From Dama dama (taxonomy: Eukaryota > Chordata > Mammalia > Artiodactyla > Cervidae): a stretch of 64,000 nucleotides of DNA. Location: positions 129,204,501 to 129,268,500 of the forward strand of contig NC_083685.1 in the NCBI RefSeq assembly GCF_033118175.1. The letters are read 5' to 3'. Below the pieces are notes generated by a model. The model worked only from the letters and a program-made list of their open reading frames with translations, searched no databases and was not told the DNA's origin. How positions within the stretch are numbered: position 1 is the stretch's first letter; each line of letters begins with the position of its first letter. A program made the translations under genes and the position numbers. Below, piece after piece: positions 1 through 11,900 of this stretch.

Positions 1-1246
1 TTATAGAGAATTTCAAATATTCCCTTCTCAATAATTTCTAAAACAAGAAGAGAGGGAAGCAGTAAATGTATAGAAGATATGCAAATAATATATTTTGAAG
101 CAAAATAAAACTTTGTAAAGGTGATAGAAAATTGTTGCAGTTTCTAACATTTTCAGAGTGAGAATGAGAATAGGAAATTTTATTCTTTGTTTCCTTTCCA
201 ACAGTAGGCCCAGTGGAAATCTGTTTTCCTCCCTGGTGTAACATCTAGGAAATCATTTGGTCCTGATATCCTGCCCAATTGCCTATTATCAGCAGATAAA
301 GATTGTGGGCTCTTGGAAACAGTCAAATGTAATGTCTCATTATGGAACTAATTTCTGGTGGGAGTTTTCCACCAGCTGTTGACAATATTTCTCTTGAATG
401 CACTCACAATATTTGGGAAAAAATATGAAAACTTTCTCCCAATCAATAAACACAAACATTCTCAAAATATTCAGAAAGGATGGCAGGGATAGATTTTTAT
501 GACCAGTGTTTTACCTAGGAAACAAAGAAGTTTCAGGCAGAATTCATATTTCTAGGCTATTTATGATGACATAAAATGTCAAATATGAGAGTAGTAAATT
601 TCTTTTGAAAGAAGAGCACCAGTAACAATTTTAAAACAGTACATGTGTCAGGAGCTGGGATTTTATGTTTCAAATAATTTAGAAGGCAGTGAGGTTAAAA
701 GTAAAGCCAGTGCAAGGGACAAGAGAAGTAGAAAGTGAGGTTATAATTAGATCTAAAATGCTCTAACCTTGTTAAACTAGTTGTTTTATTCAGTATTTTC
801 CCCAGTTTGAAGATTGCATGCTGCTATGTAATAGTAAACTATAGACTTATATTCACTAATTTAGCTTGGCTGAGAGAAAAAATGGAAGCCAGAATTGTCA
901 AGCATACACACAAGCACACATTTAAAAAAATTCATTATAACACAGGCACTTTGAGAAGATAATCCCCTGAGCTATGTCTCATTCAACATGTATAAAAACT
1001 GGGAAATGTTTGCAAGACATTCACCTTGAAATTGCTAAGAATGTACACTATCATCCAGGTGGGATGCTCTTATCCACCTAATATTAGTACTTGTTCCACA
1101 TCTTGTTACCATGAAAACTTCATAGCTCATTCACAAGGCAGATCCTTGAGACATCCTGATTTTAAGAGGCATTGTTAGCTCTGGGGAAGTACAACCAGCA
1201 CTTACAGGCCACCGCTCTTGCTCTGGAACTGAGCTAGACTCTGTTC
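1..1246. other. No recognisable gene or repeat
   Basis: AT-rich single-copy-looking sequence with short, frequently interrupted frames in all phases. I could not match any part of it to a repeat family or a protein. Confidence 0.5.
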
Positions 1247-1437
1247 CTGCTGAGTCGCTAAGTCGTGTCTGAGTCTTTGAGACCCCCAGGATGGCAGCCC
1301 ACCAGGCCCCTCTGTCCACGGGGTTTCCCAGGTGAGAATACTGGAGTGGGCTGCCGTTTCCTCCTCCAGGGGGTCTTCCCGACCCAGGGGCTGAACCCGC
1401 AGGCGGATTCTTTACTGCCGATCCGCCAGGGAAGCCT
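1247..1437 (-). mobile_element. Bov-tA SINE
   Basis: Read on the minus strand, it starts with the tRNA-derived head (GGCTTCCCTGGCGGATCGGC near 1437) and runs through the Bov-A body to the GAGTCG tail motif near 1253. It retains several CpGs, so it is either fairly young or lies in a weakly methylated place. Confidence 0.9.
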
Positions 1438-1440
1438 GCT

Positions 1441-1745
1441 CGCGTTTGTACACCTTCTTTAATAAAAACGCCTTAATTCCAGAAAGGGAATGTGAAAGCA
1501 AGCAGAAGCGCCGTGCAGACCGGTTCGATGAGCACCGCCTGCGGAAAGTCCCGGAAAGTCCGCCTCCGGCGACCTCAACATCCTCCCACCCCAAATCAGA
1601 TGACGGATATTGATTGGACTTGAACTTCCATAACTTACACTTATTGATGAACTTGTTCCACAATAAAGTAACCCGCCCCAAAATGAATGCACGTTGGCAC
1701 TGCGGGGCGGATATGGCTGCCGACAGGTTTAACACGGCCGTGTTC
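1441..1745. other. CpG-dense patch, function unknown
   Basis: By eye there are about 21 CpG dinucleotides in 300 bp at roughly 50% GC. That is near the number expected by chance, where most mammalian DNA is strongly depleted. I see no TATA-box promoter, splice site or coding frame that would name it. It directly abuts the Bov-tA on its left. A small CpG island, an unrecognised young insertion or an enhancer are all possible. Confidence 0.5.
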
Positions 1746-2113
1746 TATAGTTTCCAGTCTTAAAAGTTACCTGATACGTTGAAGCCTCTTCCCATTCTTT
1801 GCCTTGAGTTACTCCAATAGATAATCATGTGGAGGTGTGCATGGAAGTATGTGAATGTGTGTGCAAGGAAATTTTTAAAATTTTTTTTAAAAATTATGTT
1901 TTTATCATTGATTGTGTGACTGACAACAGTTACCCACGTTTCAGATGAAGATAAATGAAAGAACTCAAAAACGTGATTTGACTAAGTTGACTCTACTCTA
2001 AGGAGTTTTCACTCCTTATTTCTGGTTGTCTTAACTAATCTGATGTCCGATAAGAGACGGAGCTACAAAGAACACTGGCTTCTTTTGTAATTAACATAGA
2101 GTCATGAAACTGT
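1746..2113. other. No recognisable gene or repeat
   Basis: AT-rich, with a near-palindromic A/T run around 1877-1893 and nothing else that I can assign. Confidence 0.5.
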
Positions 2114-2306
2114 GGGGCTTCCCTGGTGGCTCTGTTGGAAAGAATTGCCTGCCAATGCAGGAGACGAGGGTTCAGTCCTTGGGTCTGGAAGATCCCCTGG
2201 AGGAGGAAACGGCAGCCCATTCCAGTGTTCTTGCCTGGGGAACCCTGTGGGCAGGGGAGTCTGGTGAGCTATAGTGCACAGGATTACAAAGAGTCAGACA
2301 CAAATT
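2114..2306 (+). mobile_element. Bov-tA SINE
   Basis: Head GGGGCTTCCCTGGTGGCTCT at 2114, then the GGAAGATCCCCTGGAGGAGG junction and a degraded AAAGAGTCAGACACAAATTA tail. Sense orientation, moderately diverged. Confidence 0.92.
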
Positions 2307-2636
2307 AGGGAATATAGCAACAACATAGAATCCATACATTATTCTTCGAACACCTCAGTGAAAAAATGGTATCAGATGCTTCCAGCTGATCCTCTTTCTA
2401 CACCTGTGGCAAAAACTCAAACTGAAACAAGCAACGTTGACTCTCTTCTCTTCTTGGTTAACTTCACAATGTTTTGTTTTGATTTGTTGTAAAGTCACAT
2501 GATCTCTAAATTCTTATTAACTCTCAAAACATTCTGTAATCTGACCCTTCTCTGAATTTCCAGCTAATGTCTCAATGGCAATGGCAATAATTATTAACAT
2601 TTATATAGAGAGCTCATACATATCATGGGCTCTCCT
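2307..2636. other. No recognisable gene or repeat
   Basis: Unassigned sequence between two Bov-tA copies. Only a small AATGGC direct repeat near 2574-2587 is visible. Confidence 0.45.
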
Positions 2637-2840
2637 CATAGCTCAGTTGGTAAATCCTCTGGCTGTAGTGCAGAAGACCTGGGTTCCATCCATGGGTCTG
2701 GGAAGATCCCTTGGAGAAGGGAATGGCAACCCACTCCAGTATTCTCACCTAGAGAATCCCATGGACAGAGGAGCCTGGCGGGCTGCAGTCCGTGGAGTCG
2801 CAAGAGCCAGACAAGACTTAGTGATTAGACCACCACCACC
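2637..2840 (+). mobile_element. Bov-tA SINE
   Basis: A diverged tRNA-like head (GGGCTCTCCTCATAGCTCAG) is followed by a well-kept Bov-A body and a CAC-rich tail (2829-2840). Confidence 0.92.
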
Positions 2841-2861
2841 AAAGGACATTTAGATGAACTT

Positions 2862-2959
2862 GAGCAAACTCTGGAAGATAGTGGAGGACAGGGAAGCCTG
2901 GCATGCTGCAGTCTATGGGTTCGCTAAGGGTTGGGCATGACTTAGCAGCTGAACGACGG
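2862..2959 (+). mobile_element. BovB LINE, 98-bp 3'-end fragment
   Basis: Matches only the last ~100 bases of BovB (the TGAGCAAACTCTGGAAGAT region to the GAACGACGG end). Near-identical direct repeats CATTTAGATGAACTT (2847-2861) and CATTTAGATAACTT (2960-2973) flank it. It is therefore a complete, extremely 5'-truncated insertion and not an erosion product. Confidence 0.85.
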
Positions 2960-2973
2960 CATTTAGATAACTT

Positions 2974-4239
2974 AGAAGGCACTTAAAAAAAAATTGTTCT
3001 TATTCAGCAACTTAGAAACCCTCAAATTATTATTGTATTTTCCGATGGAAGGATATCAGCTTCATAAAGTGTGTGCTAATCTCAGTTTCAGAAAAAAATG
3101 CATATCTTAGCATTTCTTTAATCCATTATATCTTTCAAGGGTAAGTTATTGAAACTAACAGGAAAAAAAAGGATTGCACTCAGGGATTATTTGGAAAAAA
3201 GAAAGACCTCAAAAATTTGAACTTAGATTCAGGAAAGGAAATACATCATATATTTTTTTTCCCCTATGGGTGATGACAGGACTTAAAATTCAAAATGCTA
3301 CGCTTGCCTGGAAAAGCTACCTATTTTTTAAAAAAATGAGACTTTAAATGATCTCCTGGGTACTACTATGTTACTCAGGACTGTCGACACAGAAATGAGG
3401 CATTCCAGTTACTGAAATGTTGAGAAATGGCCTAAGCGATGCCAAGTGCACGTCCCCCACCGTGAACATTCCTCCTTCCCCGTACAGAAAGTTACAGAGC
3501 GAAAATCACCCCTTTGCCAGATACAGGGAGTCGAGGTGCCAGGCCAGAACTGTCCCCTGACGTCCCACCCACCTCGTATCCATTCAAAAGAACCAGCGTA
3601 TAATCGGCCATTGTGATAAGATAATCCTTCACTCATTCGTACAAAAGCATCCAAAAACATCTCAGATTTTCCAGCAGCATGTGGAGAGTGATACGCAGTA
3701 TATGGTTAGTGCCAAACTCAAGGGTACAAAGCCTTATTCTTGGCAGTGACTACAAACAATTTCCATTTTACTACGAAAACGAAAGGAACACACGAAGTTT
3801 CAGTCCTCTTCTCTGGAGCGTTTGCGATGGATAAATGCAATGTATTATCCAGGAGCAAATATGTTCTTCCACTGAGGTATTTTTTTATATCAGAAGCACA
3901 AGTAGTGTAAAAGGACAATTCAACATATTTTAAAACATGAAATTCTTATAAAAGAGAATATTAAACTATTTATTTTGACTGATCATAGTCATGTCGTGTG
4001 GGGAATTTAGAAGGTACAGAAAAATAAATTATAATCATGAGATGTTACCTGTAATTCTCACATTCAGAATTAGGCAATGTCATCATTTCTGTGCATTTAT
4101 TTCCACATATGTATGTATGCACACAAATCCTTTGTGTCTTAGATTTGTGTGTTTCTTCATCATACATGTGTGCTCATATTGTGTAAATCGATATTTAGGT
4201 TTTGACTTACAATGAATATTTTTAAGGTCCATATGTTTA
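2974..4239. other. No recognisable gene or repeat
   Basis: Includes a moderately CpG-bearing stretch at about 3430-3560 with no convincing exon. The rest is AT-rich and unassigned. Confidence 0.45.
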
Positions 4240-5189
4240 AGGTCAAAATTATGATTTTTCCAGTAGTCATGTATGGATGTGAGAGCTGTACCATAAGGAA
4301 AGCTGAGCGCTGAAGAACTGAAGTTTTATTTTTTTCCATTTATTTTTATTAGTTGGAGGCTAATTACTTTACAGTATTGTAGTGGGTTTTGCCATACATT
4401 GACATGAACCAGCCATGGATTTACATGTGTTCCCCATCCCGTTCCCCCCTCCCACCTCCCTCCCCATCCCATCCCTCTGGGTCTTCCCAGTGCACCAGCC
4501 CCGAGCACTTGTCTCATGCATCCAACCTGGGCTGGTGATCTGTTTCACCCTTGATAATATACATGTTTTGATGCTATTCTCTCAGATCATCCCACCCTCG
4601 CCTTCTCCCACAGAGTCCAAAAGTCTGTTCTGTACATCTGTGTCTCTTTTTCTGTTTTACATATAGGGTTATCATTACCATCTTTCTAAATTCCATATAT
4701 ATGTTTTAGTATACTGTATTGGTCTTTATCTTTCTGGCTTACTTCACTCTGTATAATGGGCTCCAGTTTCATCCATCTCATTAGAACTGACTCAAATGAA
4801 ATTACTCAGCCATTAAAAAGAATTGAAGTTTTAGAACTGTGGTGTTGGAGAAGACTCTTGAAGAGTCCCTTGGACTGCAAGGAGATCAAATCAGTTACTC
4901 CTAAAGGAAATTAACCCTGAATATTCATTGAAAGGGCTGATGCTGAAGCTAAAGCTCCAATACTCTGGTCACCTGATGTGAAAAGCTGACTCATTGGAAA
5001 AGATCCCGATGCTGGGAAAGAATGAGGGCAGGAAGAGAAGGGGGCAATGGTTGGATGGCATCACTGCCTCAAGGACATGAGTTTGAGCAATTCCAGGAGA
5101 CAGTGAAGGACAGCGAAGCCCTGCGTGCCGCACTGCATGGTGTTGAAAAGAGTTGGACACGACCTAGCAACTGAACAACAACAACAACA
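4240..5189 (+). mobile_element. BovB LINE 3' part, interrupted by L1
   Basis: BovB sequence runs 4240-4328 (GTCATGTATGGATGTGAGAG block) and resumes at 4820-5189, ending in an (ACA)n tail. The two halves join exactly once the L1 at 4329-4819 and one copy of its TSD are removed. The encoded end of the reverse-transcriptase polyprotein is broken by indels. Confidence 0.92.
4329..4819 (-). mobile_element. Bovine-type L1 3' end with a 5' inversion, nested in BovB
   Basis: Antisense L1 3' UTR: a T-rich tail lies at 4329-4336 and ruminant L1 3' UTR landmarks follow to 4798. From 4799 to about 4822 the adjacent L1 sequence appears in sense orientation (ATTACTCAGCCATTAAAAAG). TSDs are GAACTGAAGTTTTA (4315-4328) and GAATTGAAGTTTTA (4820-4833). 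This is the expected product of twin priming. Confidence 0.85.
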
Positions 5190-5687
5190 GAAATAAGGTA
5201 TCCACAATCACGTGTGCAGATTAAGTCTGCAGAATGCTTTGGTCACAGGCAATGATTAAGCATAAGCAGTACTGTTATACAATGACCTATCTCAAATAGC
5301 TTAAAAGGAGTTTTTATATCCTAAACAATTTTCTCCAGAGGAAAAATGTTGATTGAATCTCTAGAAATTTCAGCCTTCATGTATCCAGTTTTGTAAGAAA
5401 AATCCAGTAGGTACAGGCTATTTTATTTTTTATTACCATGTAGTTGCTTTAAACTGGTTTCCATTCTGTGACTTGCCTTGCCTTTTGAAAGAAGCTGGGA
5501 ACCTATTTTTATTAAATTTTCCTTTGATTCACTGCATATATTTTTTTGCATCATTTGTGTTCCCTGTTTTGAACTTTGTTACACAGGCTAAGTACTGGGA
5601 GTAAAAGAGCTCATAATGTCATTTGTTTGTAATTTCCTATTGATTTTAGGGCTTTTGTGGGGGGGAGGGGCATTACAAGGTAATTAT
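5190..5687. other. No recognisable gene or repeat
   Basis: T-rich, with a G-run (GGGGGGGAGGGG) near 5659-5670. No family match. Confidence 0.45.
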
Positions 5688-5915
5688 TTTTAAAAACCTT
5701 GTTGAAGTGTGGTTAATCTGCAGCATTGTACTGTTTCGTGCTGTGTAGCAAAGGGACTCAGTTATGCCTAGCTTGTATTCTTTTCATATTCTTTCCCATC
5801 CTGGTTTATCACAGGAGATTGGACAAGGTTTCCTGCGCCACACAGTAGGAGATTGCTTATCCATCCTGTATATAGCAGGTTTGTGTCTGCTAATCCCAAG
5901 CTCCCCCGATATATG
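5688..5915 (-). mobile_element. L1 3' UTR fragment
   Basis: Complementary to the artiodactyl L1 3' end. Landmarks are GTTTATCACAGGAGATTG-like and CTGCTAATCCCAAGCTCCC motifs downstream of an A/T-rich tail. It is 5' truncated and diverged. Confidence 0.8.
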
Positions 5916-7149
5916 GAAGACTTCAAAAAATTAATTTTAAGATGGTTAACTAGTCAGGTGTCACCTCAAGTATAGATTTATTTTTCCAAAGTCCGGTCAC
6001 CAGCTTTGCTATGTTAGAAATGTAACCCTATCTGGGCCAGATAGATTCTACTAGTTTCTTCCGATTTATTCTGCCCTTTTCTTCCCTGGGCTCTGTGTCC
6101 TGGGAAGCTGGTCCCTGGGGGCTCAGACATTGGGAAGCCTCTCTCGGGAGGGGCTCAAAGGGGGAGAAAGGGGAGACCAGCTTCCTCATCCCGAGGTCCC
6201 CTTCTACAGGCTCACTCACTCTGCCTCTTCACTGCTCTTACGGTTCCTCATCTCTTTACCCACATCACTGCCTTCTGGTCTTCCAGGAATCTCACTCTGT
6301 TCCTTCCTTTGGGGGAGGAGGCTTAGCATTGCAAGATAAAACAGAAAAGAGAAAGTGGGGTCGGGGAACATGCTGACACCAAAACTTACATCACTTATTT
6401 GTTATTTATCTGAACTGCAGATCTAACTGGGCATCTTATACTTGATCTAGGGGTGACAGAATGGTTAGCTCTTCCCTCCTGGGTTCTTTTTGTGGTTTCC
6501 CTACCACACCCACATGTTACAAGTGGATCCTCTGTAAATAAATCCTCCTCAAATTTTCTTTATTTGATGAAGCCATTGCTTTCCTCACTGACACACAGTC
6601 CTGTCTCTCTTTTCAGCAACCAACCAAGTTCAAAGCAAATTAACTTGTTTCTTTCTTGATGTATCTTGATTTATACCTACATTAAAAAGAAAGCACACCT
6701 GTACTATTTCAATGTAAAAACATACCGTCATCAACTCTTTTAGGCTGTGGAATGCAATATAGTGTATCAAGAGTGACAGGCAAAATTGTACCTATAGGAC
6801 CATGTGTTAGATGCCTCAGCTATGTGCCAGTTTAGTCTGGAGAATGTGTGATCCAATGGAATTACTCACAGCACTTTCTTTCTATCCAGGTTAGATCCTG
6901 TATTAATAGGGTAACCCTGAGGATCATGGGGGAAAACTAATAAAAGTTTACATTTTCTTCTTGGTCCCTTCATTGCATAGCTGTATGTCCTTCAGCAAGG
7001 CGGCTGGTCTCCAAAACCTATGACTTAACATATTATAATAATGGGGTAAATGCTTTAGATTTTTTTTTTTTCTAGTTTAGTATACATTTACTAAGAGGAT
7101 CTTTGGGGTCTAGTTTTCTCATCATTAAAATGGAGATAGTAATAGAAAA
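5916..7149. other. No recognisable gene; unassigned
   Basis: C/T-rich 6060-6310 and 6440-6660 contain several short frames without codon-usage or domain support. The latter holds an AATAAA-type signal at about 6536-6543 in an LTR-like context, but I cannot identify a family. A T-run lies at 7060-7071. Confidence 0.4.
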
Positions 7150-7320
7150 CTAATGAAAACCTACTCTGTAGCACAGGGAACCCTACTCAGGGCTCTGTGG
7201 TGATGTAAAAGGGAAGGAAATCCAGAAAAGAGGGCATCTGTGTACGCAGGGAGCTGATTCACTTTGCTGGACAGCAGAAACCAATACAATGTTGTACGTG
7301 TGCTCCAATAAAAATTAAAA
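7150..7320 (+). mobile_element. L1 3' end
   Basis: Sense copy of the artiodactyl L1 terminus: GTAGCACAGGGAACCCTACT, then CACTTTGCTGGACAGCAGAA and the CCAATAAAAATTAAAA end. Confidence 0.85.
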
Positions 7321-7473
7321 CTATCTAAGTAATAAAATAGAGACAGGAATAGTGCCCGTGACAATTTCATGACTTAAGCAGATCACAGTGAGAAAGTATG
7401 AGCTGTTAGTAGCTACTGTTGACATAAACTAAAGTATTGCTCTATCACCAAACCTGAGTATGTCTAGGCAAAA

Positions 7474-7906
7474 CTCTGGTTCTTCCAGTGGTCATGTATG
7501 GATGTGAGAGCTGGACCATAAAGAAAGCTGAGCGCCAAAGAATTGATGCTTTTGAAAACTGTGGTGTTGAAGAAGACTCTTGAGAGCCCCTTGGACTGCA
7601 AGGAGATCCAACCAGTCCATCCTCAAGGAAATCAGTCCTGGGTGTTCACTGGAAGGACTGATGCTGAAGCTGAAACTCCAATACTTTGGCCACCTGATGC
7701 AAAGAGCTGAATCATTAGAAAAGACCCTGATGCTGGGAGGAATTGAGGGCAGGAGGAGAAGGGGATGACAGAGGATGAGATGGTTGGATGGCATAACCAA
7801 CTTAATAGACATGAGTTTGAGCAAGCTCCAGGAGTTGGTGATGGACAAGGAGGCCTGGTGTGCTGCAGTCCATGGGGTCACATGATGAGTGACTGAACTG
7901 TAACTG
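7474..7906 (+). mobile_element. BovB LINE 3' part
   Basis: From the block encoding VVMYGCESW-like residues through GRRRRG to the GACTGAACTGTAACTG end. It corresponds to the last ~430 bp of BovB. The reading frame is broken. Confidence 0.92.
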
Positions 7907-8404
7907 CAGTTTATATCTGCTAATCCCAAACTCCCGATTTATCCCTCCCCCACTTCCCCCTTCAGTAATCATAAGTCTGCTTTCTATGTGAGTCTGTTTC
8001 TGTTTTGTAAATAAGCTCATCTGTGCCATATTTTAGATTCCACATACCGGTGATATCAAGTAGTATTTGTCTTTCTGATTTACTTCACTTACTATAATAA
8101 TCTCTAGGTCCATCTATGTGGCTGCAGTATTTCATTCTTTTTACGGCTGAGCAGTATTCCATTGTGTATACACGCACCGTATCTTCTTTATCCACTCCTC
8201 TGTCCACGGACACCTAGGTCGCTTCCAGGGCTTGGCTCATTCTAAATAATGCTTCAAAGAACACTGCAGTGCGTGTGTCTTGTTGGGTAAGAGTTTTCCC
8301 TGAGTATATGCCCAGGAGTGGTATTGCTGGATCATATGGCAGCTCCATTTTTAGTTTTTTAAAGAACCTCCAAACTGTTTTCCATAATGCCTGCACAATT
8401 TATC
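7907..8404 (-). mobile_element. L1 fragment: end of ORF2 plus 3' UTR
   Basis: Minus-strand translation at about 8214-8396 shows the L1 ORF2 C-terminal signature LKMELPYDPAIPLLGIYSGK. The 3' UTR follows leftward to CTGCTAATCCCAAACTCCC, where the terminal ~200 bp of L1 are missing and BovB abuts. No open frame continues. This is a dead remnant. Confidence 0.9.
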
Positions 8405-8639
8405 AGAGAAAGCACTTTCATATTCAGTACGTATATTTCTCATCCAAAAAGTCTCCCTCCCTCCTACATCTCCCCACTCATACCCACACATGCACCCAAA
8501 ACACTCTAAAATAGAAACAACACCTTCATTATATCAGGGGGAGAAAAGTGCTTGCCTGTTGTTTAGGAGTTTAAACCTTGGCCCTACTTACCCTTTGACC
8601 TGGTGATTCTTTGATGGGAGCGGGGGGCAGACATTAGCA

Positions 8640-8790
8640 GACCTGAGCAAGGCAGGAAGTGAACAGCGTCCCTGACCTCTCTCCACCCACTAGATGTCAG
8701 TGCAGCCCCCCTCCATCCATGCTGGCGAAAACACTCTCCAGACCTTGCCAAGGTCAGGAGGGCCAAAATCACGTCTTTGGAGATTCTTCT
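8640..8790 (+). mobile_element. MER20-like hAT DNA transposon relic
   Basis: The core resembles MER20: TCCCTGACCTCT then CCACCCACTAGATGTCAGTG, later CTCTCCAGACCTTGCC and GGGCCAAAATCACGTC. It is an ancient eutherian MITE with no coding capacity. MER20 copies have been implicated as pregnancy-related enhancers in endometrial stroma. Whether this copy acts so is unknown. Confidence 0.7.
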
Positions 8791-9906
8791 GTACAGAGTG
8801 TCACAGTGTAGAGTACTTCTTATTCTCCTGTTAGCGTAACAGGAAGCCTGAAATTGGTCTATTGGGTTCTTTCACAGCTTAAACCAGTTTTGCATTAGCC
8901 TTCTTATAGATTGATATTATACATTGACATTCTTTGCCTTAACATGCTCACATATGCTCCTAAATATGATGCCGACAGGCACTGTGAGATGACAGGTAAA
9001 GCAAGAATGGTAGATTATTTTATTGATTTATTTATTCTTATTTTTTCAAATTAAGGCAGGATGCAATGGACAGATTTACTACCTGTCTTCGAATTAATTA
9101 GGGAAAGTTTCCAAGGGGTGGAAGCTTGTGTTTTGTTTTTTGGTTTTTTGTCTTTTGAAGCGATAACATGCAATAAAACCATCATAGATTGTATTAAACT
9201 TTGGTTTGTATGTGAACCAGCGAGTTGACTTGAAATGTCAGGGTCATTAAACCACTATGGTGCTGCTTCCTCAGTGGAGGAACCGTCAGACGCAATTTCC
9301 CCCGGACGGGCCCAGCGCGAACAAAGGGAACAGACCTCAGAGGAGGAGAGCAAAGCATCTGGAGAAGCAAGCCGCTGACAGAGCCACCTGAACTTTGGGA
9401 GTGGAGGAAGCCCTCTTCCAGATCACGAATGTGCCACGCAGCAGCATATATTTAGCAAATCCTTCAGAACACTGCTTGTGACTTCCTATCAGTCCACATT
9501 AGAGATAACCTTTCACTGCAATAAAGAAATGATTAGATTGTCAGTCTCCCTGAAATGCACGCATGCGTCTGGGAGATATTCCCAGCTTCAATTCCTCTCA
9601 TTCATTCCTGTTTCTCCTCTGACTCCCTGAATCCAGATGATTTCACCCCGAGAGGAAGCACTTTAGGACCATGCTCACTGCCATGCTTAATGACTGAGGT
9701 CTTCTGAGACGCCTCACTGGAAAGCTTCCCTGTGGTTTACTAACTGAATGAGCAGGTGGCAGAGAAAAGGCCTTTACTCTTCTCTTTCGATGGCCTCACA
9801 CTTTATCCTCAGCCCTTTGTAAAGAAGCATCCATTCATCTCGCAGCCTCTCTGTTGCCACGGTCACCACCTGGATGTAGCTGGAGTGGAGAAGTGCCCAC
9901 TGTTCC
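8791..9906. other. No recognisable gene; possibly constrained sequence
   Basis: The 9190-9600 part mixes CpG-bearing G/C-rich sequence (about 9285-9420) with balanced composition and carries no ruminant insertion. I see no exon or repeat match. Confidence 0.4.
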
Positions 9907-10076
9907 CATCCAGTCTCTAAGTCATGTCAGACTCTCTGCAATCTCATGAACCTCAACACGCCGGGCTCCCCTGTCCTTCACTACCTCCCAGAGTTTGCTC
10001 AGATTCACGTCCATTGAGTAGGTGATGCCATCCAACCATCCCATCCTCTGCCAACCCTTCTCTTTTTGCCTTCAAT
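9907..10076 (-). mobile_element. BovB LINE 3' end
   Basis: Reverse complement of the BovB terminus: GTCATGTCAGACTCTCTGC, then CAGAGTTTGCTCAGATTCAC and GATGCCATCCAACCATCCC. Diverged, with no open frame. Confidence 0.85.
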
Positions 10077-11711
10077 AATTATAAAAGCTTACACGTATCA
10101 ACCATACAGGAATAACTGATCTGTCCTAATACTTACAAATGCGAAGCATAACTCTATCCTGGTAAATCAAGTGTGGGAAGACATAGCTGTTGGCTTGAAT
10201 TTTTGAGGACAGTTTTGTGGAGCTTGCACAGGTCTTGAAGGACCATACAGATTGCAAACAGTGGAGCAAAGGTGATAGGAAGTCTTGGAAAGTGGCAGGC
10301 AAGAAGAGAATAAAACAGGGAAATTCATAGGGATTCTAGGAAAGCTCTGCTCTATTTAAGAAGATATTAAACTAGAATTGGCTTATGTCATAACCTGTTC
10401 ATGATAAGGGGAAATCTTTTTAAAATTAAATCCTCTAAGCATAGGCCTTGCAGATGTGGAAAAAATGTAACAGGAAGGTATTTTCAATTCCCTCTTGGCT
10501 AAACTTTCATACTTGTAGCCAATATTTAAAAAAAAAAGGAATAAAGAAACCTTGTTTCCTTATGACTTAGGGTAAAAGATTTATCCCAGTGTTCTTTCTT
10601 CCAATAAATGGTGACCCAGAAGTATAAACAGGTACCTCCTGGTATAACACATTCTGCAGGACTTTGAAGCCTGCACAAAATGAAAAAAGGAAGTTTAGCT
10701 TAGTGATTAAAGTTTGTACCAATCTAAATTTTACGACACCACATGAGTTACTGTTAAAATGACAACAGAACTCTACCTATATAAACATCTTTACCCCAGT
10801 CTTCTGGAAGAGAAATTTGCTCCAATTAACTCAACTTAACTTTGTTGTCTGTTAAGACATAGCAGCTTTTAATTAGATGTTATCATTAATAACTGAACAG
10901 CTGAATTCAAAGTCACATCACTTTTGAAGTAGAAAAAAAGAAACAAGGGACTATATTAGTTTTCACCACATAGTATCATCTACAAACAGTGGAAAATAGG
11001 TTATGGACTTGAATTTAAATTAACTCTTTTTATTTGCAAGTAACTAGTCAAGAGAGACCAATATCAGAGAAGCCAGGGCTTAAAACAAGGGAAATTACTC
11101 TTCTGGAAAATTTAACACCTGGAAAATAGATTCTAATAAATAAAAAACATTTTACAGGAGAAATAAAAGCCTAACCAACATTATGGTGATTGCAGTTAGA
11201 GACAAAGATTATATGTTGTCTTCCTACAAATTCTGAGAGCAGGAAATTTCAGGGGCTATGGATTGAGAAGAAAAAGATTGCTTTAATGTGAAAGAACTCT
11301 TCACATTAAATAGGCATAAACCAGATTAATATTACAATAATATTTCCCCAAAGCAATTTCCAGTTTGACATGCCAGTTAAATTGTAACTTTTTCAAGATA
11401 TCATATGCAAATACAGTATTTTAAATTATTACTCTAAAACAGGTTAATATGATTCCGGAATTATCCAGTAATCTCTAACTTGGTACAATTTTAACACTGT
11501 AAAAATCATGCTCTCTTTAGGACTTTCATTCCTCAGAATTGCCATCACATCATTACATTTTCATTTATAAAATCAGATTTAGTTATATTAAGACAGTTAT
11601 TATTTTCTGCTACCACCTGTGCTAGGCAGGGATGTGTGGGGATAAGTGTCCATACTGACTTTACTCATTTAAGAGGAGGGATTTGTTAAGAACACAGTAG
11701 GGCTAGAACGT
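10077..11711. other. No recognisable gene or repeat
   Basis: AT-rich and unassigned, with an A10 run near 10509-10518. It has no ruminant SINE or LINE for 1.6 kb. Confidence 0.5.
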
Positions 11712-11900
11712 GGGCTTCCCTGGTGGGTCAGTGGTAGAGAATCCACCTGCCAATGCCGGAGATGCAGTTCCAACCCCTGGGTTAGGAATATCCCCTGGAG
11801 AAGGAAACAGCAGCCCATTTCAGGATTCTTGCTGGAAAACTCCATGGACAGAGTAGCCTGGTAGACTATAGTCTGCAAAGAGTCGAACATAACTGAGTAT
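11712..11900 (+). mobile_element. Bov-tA SINE
   Basis: Head GGGCTTCCCTGGTGGGTCAG, then the CCCCTGGAGAAGGAAACAGC body and AAAGAGTCGAACATAACTGA tail. Confidence 0.92.

Noticed and set aside
6440..6660. LTR-like sequence with AATAAA
   Set aside because: No family landmarks, no TG...CA ends or duplication of flanks could be found.
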